Assembly: GCF_958298935.1 (NCBI RefSeq)
Contig: NC_084943.1
Span: forward strand, 8,008,001-8,072,000
Source of the DNA: Phragmites australis
Taxonomy: Eukaryota; Streptophyta; Magnoliopsida; Poales; Poaceae
Direction of reading: 5' to 3'
DNA: 64,000 nt
Within the stretch, counting starts at the first letter, position 1; each line of letters opens with the position of its first letter. Shown piece by piece: positions 56,965-64,000 of the stretch. Position numbers and translations under genes: made by a program. The notes under the pieces are model-generated. The model searched no databases. It was not told the origin of the DNA and saw only the letters and a program-made list of their open reading frames with translations.

Positions 56965-59900
56965 TGTAACACCCTCAATTTTCAATTTTTGCAATAATTT
57001 AGAATTTTGTTAGAAATTAATTAGGTGGTTGTAATTTTGTTCAAAAGGGAAATTAATTTCTAAATTTAATTTGGCCTAGGTTAAATGTTTGTTGCATTCA
57101 TGCCATTGTAGATGCAATAAGGTTTTTATGCGTGGAAAAAGTTTACGAAAATTCGCTAGAAGTTGCTTGTTTAAAACCCCCTTTTTGAAATTGTTTGAAA
57201 TCTAAAAAGAAAAGGTCTTTAATATTGGAAAAGAGCTCTTGGGCCAAAATCCTTTTCTCCCCGGCCCTTTCATCCTTCCTCTCCCTCCTTTCTTTCTTCT
57301 CCAGAGCGGGCGGCCCTTTCTTTTTCCCTCCCGCGCCAACCCAATTTGCCGAGCCGGCCTCACCCCGCCTCCTCTCACCTCCCATTGGGCCCCCTCCCAA
57401 CCGAGCTGGCCTCCACCCGAGCCGCTCCCCCTCCTCGCCTCTCTCTCTCTGCGCACGGGCCTTGCCTGAGCCACCGAGCTGAGCCGCCAAGCCGAGCTGC
57501 CCATCCGCGGCTCACCTTCTTCCTCCCGAAGCCGGACACCTGACCGCCCCCAATCGCCACACCGTTTCCAATCCGAGCCCCCCCGTGCCATAAATCACTA
57601 ATCAAACCTCACCACCGTGATCCTCTCCCTTCCTCTCCCCCCTTCCCAGCTGTTTTCCCCTTTGATTGCTCACTAATTCGTTGAAAACCAAAGCTATTAT
57701 GGCATTTAGGGCCGCCGCCATTTCTCTCAAATTCGCCCTCTCATCTCCCTCCCTCGGCTATTTAAGCTCACCTTCGCCTTCGTTGTGTCGTTCCCCACCC
57801 AAAGCACTCATTTTTCCCTCTCTCTTGCGCACGGTTTCGAGCTCGCCAACATCTCCACCATTGTCGCTGGTGAGAAGCTCTCGGCTGCCTTATTTCGCCG
57901 TGCTGAGCCCCTATTTGACTTCGTGCTTTGCTTCTACAATGTCGTAGGACCTCTAGGAGCCCACCCCATCGCTTTTTGGGGCGTTTCCCCATGCCGACGT
58001 GACCAATGGCCGCCGCCTGTTCTTCTCTGTCGCCGATCAACTCCAGAGCCTCTCCGCCCCTGATGAGCCCGCTGTGAGATTCCCCGTCCCCTCCTCTCTC
58101 GTTTGCACCAAATCCCGTGAAGAACCATGGCCGGATGCGTTATTTTGCGCATCTCCTGCAAGCTCGCCGTCACCCTCCGCCCCCCCCCCCCGGGTTGTAT
58201 GCTGCCGATGCTGCTCGTTTTAAACCCCGGCCGTCCGATCCACTTTCTATGGCTCAGACTAGAAGCCCCTTACCCCCCCCCCCTTGGCCCCGGTCCACCG
58301 TGAACCATGGACCGACCAAAAGACCGTGGTCCACGGGGCCCATGGCAATATTCCGTGTTTCCTTTTGAAGAATAATTCAGAAAATGTTTTATTGCATCAT
58401 AATTCAACTTTTCAGTATAAAATAATTCGTTTTATTCTCAGAATTCAAGTAAAATTTGCAGAATAGCCCCTATAACTTCAAAAGCTCAATACTTTTTGTT
58501 CGTAGGTTCGATTTGGGCGATTTTTGGGTCCAAATGTTCGTAGCGGCATGTAGAATCTTTTTATAGGGTTTTTGCATAGATTTAGCACTGTTTGGTGTAC
58601 TGTTCTTAGGATATCCTTTATGTGTACTTTTTCCGGTATGTCAATTAGGAGTTGAGCAGTTCGGCAATCTCCAAGACCAAGCGTTCGAGGATTTTGAGCA
58701 GCACCCCATTGATGGCAAGTGCCCTTGAGTATTTTTACCCTACTTTAGGATTTGCAGATGTAGTCTTATCCTTCAATATGCATGCTAGTCTAAACATGAA
58801 ATCCCATGTTAGGGTTTACTAGTTTTTAATGAATATTCCTTGTCGCCATGGTTTTACCATGAGATAAGTTGGGTAGTTATGCTAGTGCGGTCTTGGTTGG
58901 GGGAAAAATGTTAATATTGACTAATAATTATGCAACGAGAATCAAAAATGGTAATTTTATAGCAACATGGTATAGGGATCCCAATAGAATGGTTGTTTGA
59001 GGTGGTGCTGAATAGCAGGCTTGTGTTTGTTCCTGTGTGGGGTCTTAAGGACCGGTTCTTAGACATGTAACCAAGTTATACCCGCACAACCACGAGGCCC
59101 TATATGGGTACAGCATGGCCAACTAATTAGCCACCCTCCGATTCTGTGGGCACCATTGGTCAAGTAAGTGGCACAAGAGGGAGCTTCTGCAGCGACTTTG
59201 TTAGCGGTGAAACCTTAGTGGGTGCCTACAAGTCGGCAATAGCTTTGTAAAGGCCTTGTAGCGAGATCGTGACTCCTTACCCCGGAAGTATGGAGTAAAA
59301 CGGGAATCATGACTCGTGGAGCTGTGCAAACTCTACAGAGTATCAATCTGGTCGATCAGCCGTGCTCACGGACAAGAGCGAGCTTGGACTTCTCCAAGAT
59401 TAGATGGGATCAAGTTTGGTATGGTTGGGTGGGTAGCCAGGTAATGGTATTATCTGGTGAGTCTTGGTAGTCAGATGGAATCCGATGAGTTAGTCCTTTT
59501 GATACAGTTGTGTCTTAACACCTAGAAAATAGGATGCTTGTTGTTGGAGTCATAGGCAGGTCATAGTTGCTTAGTGCTATTAACCAGTGTCAGGCCTTTC
59601 CTTGATTTAAGCTCCATATCATGTTTTCCCTCCACTTGTAGAGTACATCTTTGTGCTCACACTTGTCGTCCCCTTCCTTGCATTCTTTCGCTGTTTAGAA
59701 GCCGTCAATGAAGTTGCTACTTTCGTCGAGGACGACTTCGACCCGGAGCTGCTGTTCTAGGCTGGTGTGCACCCAGTCGACGCCTGTGGAAGATGGAGCA
59801 GCTGGAGCTGAAGACCCCTTAGTTTCCGCTGAGTTTTCTTTTAGACCCTCGGGTCTTTTGTAATAAAGTTAAGTACGTTATTGTAATGCTGGCACTGTGA

Positions 59901-59993
59901 TAATAACACTGATGATGTAAGCACATGTATGAAATTTGATCCTGGCATACATGTGTTGTGCCTGGTTTTATTCCTTTAAAATCGGGTGTTATA
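56965..59993 (+). repeat. 3' LTR of the chromovirus (3029 bp)
   Basis: It starts TGTAACACCCTCAATTTTC and ends ATCGGGTGTTATA; the last C of TTACA has become T. It is longer than the 5' LTR because it keeps the 58350-59035 segment. TATA-like TATTTAAG lies at 57759-57766. C-runs (58183-58193, 58273-58284) are prone to slippage. Confidence 0.9.
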
Positions 59994-59998
59994 GTTAA

Positions 59999-60587
59999 GG
60001 AGGGGGAAACGGGTGAGGGTGTCTTGAGGGAGTTTAATGTGTCGAATCCGGTCGTTACAGGGAGAAGAACAGGTGTGGGGAGGTGCTAGAATCACGAGGA
60101 TATCCGGGTGAGGGGAACGAGTCGGGCGGGAGAAGGAAGAAGGCAAGCCAGGGCTCGACTTGGCAGAGCAGCTCGACTACAGCTCGATCCAAGCCCGCAT
60201 GACAGATGGAGGAGGGAGGGGGAAGCGGCTTGGGAGGGGTGGCTGGGTTGGCCGAGAAAATGGGCCAGGCCCAGCGTGAGGCGGTCAGGCTTTGGCCTAC
60301 GCGGAAAGAAGGAGGGAGTTAGCCTAAAAGAGAAAAGGAGAGAGAGAATGGGGGGTTTGGGCTGGTTTGAGAGAGGAAAAATGGCCTTAGAAGTTTTAGG
60401 GATTAGGAAATTTCTTTTCTTTTGATTTTTGAACCTTTTTCAAAAAGGACTTTAAAACGAGCGCCTTTTAGAGAATTTTACAACCTAAGGTAATTTTCTT
60501 TTTCTTGAACAAAGATCAATAGCTCCTATTTAATTCTAGAAAAATTTTAATCTATTGCAAAAATTGAGAATTTAGGTTGTTACACTA
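59999..60587 (-). repeat. Inverted LTR start, same family as the chromovirus
   Basis: Read on the minus strand from 60587 it begins TGTAACAACCTAAATTCTC and continues AATTTTTGCAATAG, then CGCTCGTTTTAAAG, parallel to the chromovirus LTR start. It is cut at 59998 by the chromovirus insertion. The plus-strand bases following 60587 (CTAAG) could be its TSD. No polypurine tract precedes it, so it is a solo or 5' LTR. Confidence 0.75.
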
Positions 60588-61960
60588 AGGAGCTTGGGGC
60601 TTCCCGTCTTTAATAGGGACACTGCGATTCGCAGCCCTTACTTCAACCTCCTCATTGGTGGAGATGTCGATGACCTCCACCACTAAACCAGATTCTGTGG
60701 GAGACAATGGAGGGGTGTGTACTCAGGGGAAGAAGTTGAGTAGTCAGGAGAAGAGGGCATATACTCGAGAGAAGGAGGAGAATCCATGATCGAGTTTGAT
60801 GTAGCCAAGCTAAAGCACCCATGGGTTTATATAGGACAAAGGGTCAAGAGATGCATCGCTTCATCCCCTAGGCATTAATTTGGGGCTTGGCTGCATTATG
60901 AGTCATAGGCACCCAAGTGACCCTTGGTTATAAAGGCTACACCTTTTCAGCTGACCGAGGCGGACTTTGGTGCAATCGTTTGCCCACTGGGTTTCCTAGT
61001 GCATGGGAGCTATCAAAAAGATGGAGTGAGGATCCCTTCATGTTTATGGCAGAGAATCTTTTTGACCAAGACGCAAATGTTTTGCTACCACGGTTCAACT
61101 TCTGAGCCTAACTAGCAACGAGTCCTATCTCCCTTGTACCTGGCAAGGACAGGATAATTTTTTTGGGTCAGCTAGAAAACCTACCAGGATGGGGCAAAAA
61201 AAATCCAATACTCTCTTCAGAACTCAAAGGCGATCAAAATCTTGAGTAGGTGATTTTAGAATCCATGAAACCTGATTAGATGTTTCATTCTAATCGAAAC
61301 TCCAAGTCTACTCGATTGCATGGTTGGAAAAAAAGTTTATCTTTGCTTGCCATATGTTTGAACCATTGAAGCCTCATTTCACGTACTAGTGGGGCTATGA
61401 CGATGAATAATGGATAGTTACCATATCTAAGTTACCCAGGGTTTCCCATAATTCTTGGTGAATATCTTTATCTCTAGGAAGGGGCCTGGAAGAAAAGAAA
61501 CTACCCATAGATACCCAAGGCGTCTTGTAACTGAGAAGGTCTATCTCCAACAGTAGGAAGGAGGAGTCCAAAAGACGTATGACACCCCCATATACATACG
61601 GAGCTGAGGGGCCCTGTGGAGGAGAAGCCAAAACAAGCGATAAAAACCAACCGGATCTAAGGAAGAAGTTTAGATCCATCTATGCTGGTTACACCACCCT
61701 CCTTATAACAGGCTCAGATCAAAACAAGACAAACATGACGTGGAGTTATTATTCTCAAGGAGACCCAAACTTGTCTAAAAAGCCCTGTGTATTCCTCTTG
61801 TGATTCATCTACTCAGAGCATTCCCCAATTCTGCAACAAGTTTGTTAGATCAGGTTTTCTAATCATCAACGGGTGGTCTCTCAGTGCTAGAAGATGGAGT
61901 AGCAGAAACTATTGGTGAGGAGGCAGAGGTAGCAACCAGGTGGTGAAGTAGCATCAATCT
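60588..61960 (-). other. Probable minus-strand LTR/leader sequence, unassigned
   Basis: There is no polymerase or gag motif. The minus strand has a TATA-like ATATAAACCCATGG near 60835 and LTR-style stretches (GGAGGGTGGTGTAACCAGC near 61700, GGTAACTATCC near 61420). A short minus-strand start MDSPPSLEYMPSSPDYST near 60785 is unrecognised. I cannot place element borders. Confidence 0.3.
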
Positions 61961-61979
61961 CCTGCTAAGTGTCAATCGA

Positions 61980-62796
61980 ATAGATAGTCAGGGTAGAATC
62001 ACCAGAGCATCGTCGAAGATGCTTCTTCTTCTAGTAGAAAATTGCCTCAACATGGCTCTCTTTGCTGCAGTAGGTGCAACAAGGGAGACAACCACCACCT
62101 GAGGAGGGTGCAGAAGGCGAAGGAGTCACACGAGGAGTTGGCGGCTATGTAGACAAAGACATAGGCACAATAGGTGGACGAGCAACCAACACTAAGGGAA
62201 GTGGCAACAATCCAGAACCACGCAGATGAGTCTCCTCCAATCATAGCTCCATAAGGACCTCCACAAGCATGACATGAGGATGACATGAAGACAGCTAAGC
62301 AAGGTGCTGCTCAAAATCAAGATAAAGATGAGTTAGGAACTCGTAGAGGCAGTAAAAATCCCTTTTAGCACGTAGATCTAAACAACACTGACAAGAGTAG
62401 CAACCAAAAATGCGAAGAGATTCCAGTGGATGCCACACTGCCAACATCTGAGTGTATAACACATCAACGGTAGCATCACCCTGCTGAAGAGACTGCTCCT
62501 GGCGAACAACAGATAGGGAGAGAACATCCCAGACGGCTCATAGTTCTAACAAAGATGAAACCACATCTGAAAGGTAGTAGAGAACTCAACAATCTCAGAA
62601 GAAAACAGGGGCTCAACACTAGCAACCAGAATGGATGCTACAAGAGCATCATCCATCCACTAAGCACAATTTGATAACCGATCATGGTACAACTTCAAGA
62701 CATCCTGGTAGACAGAGAGAACCTTAGCATAGGCAGTGGTGGTGGCTTTAGTAGATGCTTTGTTTGTTTTGTCGATGGAAGACTACATAGGCTCCA
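61980..62796 (-). pseudogene. copia gag remnant, minus strand
   Basis: From the minus-strand ATG at 62796, successive frames read AYAKVLSVYQDVLKLYHDRL, WMDDALVASILVASVEPLF, SSEIVEFSTTFQMWFHL, LSVVRQEQSLQQGDATVDVL and YTQMLAVWHPLESLRIF, then LYEFLTHLYLDFE and RLEETHLRGSGLL, and a knuckle CTYCSKESH whose last cysteine is lost (near 62070). This is the plan of a common grass copia gag family (UBN2-like core plus CCHC knuckle). Frameshifts and stops are frequent, and no protease or RT follows. Confidence 0.65.
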
Positions 62797-63507
62797 TTGG
62801 AAGAATAGGGGAAGGCGGACAAGGAATGTCACTAGAGAAAACACCCTAAAGACGAAGTCCACGCATGTGAATGCGCATATGCTATGCAAAATTTCAGTAG
62901 TTGGCACCATAAAAATTCACTAAGCACAAATGAACTGAAATGGTGCCTAGCAATATCCTGAAGAAGTGACAAACGATGGCGAGCATATAAAGGAGTAGCG
63001 GCGAGCGTGCAAAGGAACCAACGAGCAATAGCAAGAATGCAAAGAATAGCGGTAGTAGCTGCTATATTTTTTTTGTTTTTTGTTTGTTTTTCTTAGCTGA
63101 AGTGGTACTCTGTTATTTGAACAGAGAATACAAAATGACGGAGAGGACCATAGGTGGGCATGCTCAACAGCGGTGTGCTTAATGGTAGTGAAATGAAGGA
63201 GAAGTGGTTCAGTGGCGACGGATCAGTGCAGTGTAGGACGGCAGAGGCCCGCTAGCTACCATATCAAGCCAAGATCGGGTGGCGGTGGATAATGCCATTG
63301 TGAGCGGCAGCCTAGCCTGGGGATGGTGGAGGAATGACCGAGCATGTCATTCTTAATCGTGCCACAACCAAAAGCTAGTGGATGCGCACTGGATCAGGGT
63401 ATGGTTCCGATGGATTTAAGACGGGCATGGCGGGTGAGCGACCGTCGAAGCTCAGAGAGAGCAGGGAGAGTAGGCAACTGGTAGTGGGGAAGATCAGGAG
63501 AGCCTGA
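62797..63507. other. Non-coding region upstream of the minus-strand copia gag
   Basis: Purine-rich, probable leader sequence with a T-run near 63066-63080. I see no motif or repeat border in it. Confidence 0.35.
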
Positions 63508-64000
63508 TGTAGCGAACATGGTCCTTTTAGAGCATGCATGTGATTTTGGTGATTAGACAACATAGTCAATAGGACTAACATTTTTGTTAAGTATATGCTT
63601 TAGTAAGCCTCATGGATAGAAAACATGAAGAAGACACTAAAGTTGAACTCAAGAAAGTTTGAATTAGAAGAGTTCAGAGAAAATTGTACTCATCTTATGG
63701 TCTGGTACTTAGATAAGTATATATGCTAGAGTGTTTTAACACAGAAGAAAAAGTTGAAGGACACACTGAATGGTTCGGTGTTGAGATGATGTACACACAG
63801 GAGCATTTTCTAGGAGGTGTATTTTTGTAGCAAAGGAATTGCATGCACCGGATGGTCCGTCGATGAAGAGGAGTGTACACCGAAAGCTTCATCGAAGCTT
63901 TTCTAGAAGGTTTTCACTGAAGAGAGGAGTTGTACACACCGAATGGTTTGGTGATCAGATGATGATACACACCGGACAAATGAATAGTGAGATGTGGCTT
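63508..64000 (+). repeat. Partial copia LTR at the window edge
   Basis: From about TGTAGCGAACATGG the sequence resembles SIRE/Opie-type LTRs, with repeated ACACCGGATGG/ACACCGAATGG words (63748, 63847, 63938, 63970) like the ACCGGACTAA repeats of the LTR at 43335-44855. The right end lies outside the window, so the start coordinate and family are tentative. Confidence 0.45.

Larger units (their letters stand above)
48727..59993 (+). mobile_element. Tekay/Del-like gypsy chromovirus, near full length
   Basis: The LTRs at 48727-51025 and 56965-59993 enclose an orf0-like gene, gag, protease, RT, RNase H, integrase and a chromodomain, in gypsy order. GTTAA occurs at 48722-48726 and 59994-59998, fitting a 5-bp TSD. 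However, GTTAA plus about 270 bp of the same flanking sequence also follows the 5' LTR (51026 on), where a PBS should be, so the 5' part has been rearranged. All genes are broken by stops. Confidence 0.85.

Noticed and set aside
1..64000. tRNA, rRNA, snoRNA genes, centromeric satellite or CRISPR arrays
   Set aside because: I scanned for cloverleaf-type boxes, long rRNA-like stretches and regular short repeats with unique spacers, and found nothing convincing. The tRNA-like words seen are primer binding sites.

Overview
The window is a block of repeat-dense plant nuclear DNA. It comes almost certainly from a grass (Poaceae). The signs are Ty3/gypsy chromovirus LTRs that open TGTAACA, Ty1/copia elements with 'GGGGGAGA' polypurine tracts, several hAT elements with 8-bp target-site duplications (TSDs), and a nuclear pseudogene for a chloroplast dicarboxylate translocator. 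I see no intact host gene and no tRNA, rRNA or CRISPR. Every recognisable coding region is broken by stops, frameshifts, deletions or nested insertions, so this is old heterochromatin-like intergenic sequence.

Layout. 1-2294: remnant of a gypsy-type gag-like ORF. 2295-11012: LTR element 'A', with a truncated 5' LTR, a short gag-only interior and an intact 3904-bp 3' LTR. 11013-13812: minus-strand remnant of a Tat/RIRE2-like element (interior, PBS, LTR). 14494-17224: a Ds-like hAT deletion derivative carrying a small MITE, then a second hAT MITE, both with perfect 8-bp TSDs. 17233-18840: mostly unassigned, partly GC-rich. 19319-26832: a three-deep nest, in which a short hAT-like element holds a hAT relic with a dead DUF659 transposase, which in turn holds a solo LTR ('E'). 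About 26945-28002: a DIT1-like (2-oxoglutarate/malate translocator) pseudogene, cut off by a Tat-like LTR element (28003 to about 30310) with an in-frame 108-bp tandem repeat. 31273-43334: a SIRE/Maximus-like copia interior, split by an antisense solo LTR (TSD CAAGG) and by a solo copy of LTR A (TSD TTGTT). 43335-46151: its LTR, shared with a second interior that is fused to an LTR end by deletion. 46152-48212: a truncated LTR related to A and E. 48727-59993: a near full-length Tekay/Del-like chromovirus with an extra ORF upstream of gag, gag-PR-RT-RH-INT remnants and a chromodomain. 59999-60587: an inverted LTR of the same family. About 61980-62796: a minus-strand copia gag remnant. 63508-64000: the start of another LTR, cut by the window edge.

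How it fits together. The genes do not form a pathway; the biology is element-on-element insertion. The TSDs give a relative order. The hAT relic predates LTR E, which sits inside it. The copia interior predates both the antisense solo LTR and solo LTR A3. The hAT relic at 19363-26343 is the right type to have been the transposase source for the deletion derivative at 14494-16262. The points most worth checking are: long antisense reading frames shared by all three copies of LTR A, which may be a captured host fragment; the orf0-like gene of the chromovirus; the 108-bp in-frame repeat; and a puzzling GTTAA-plus-flank repeated beside both chromovirus LTRs.
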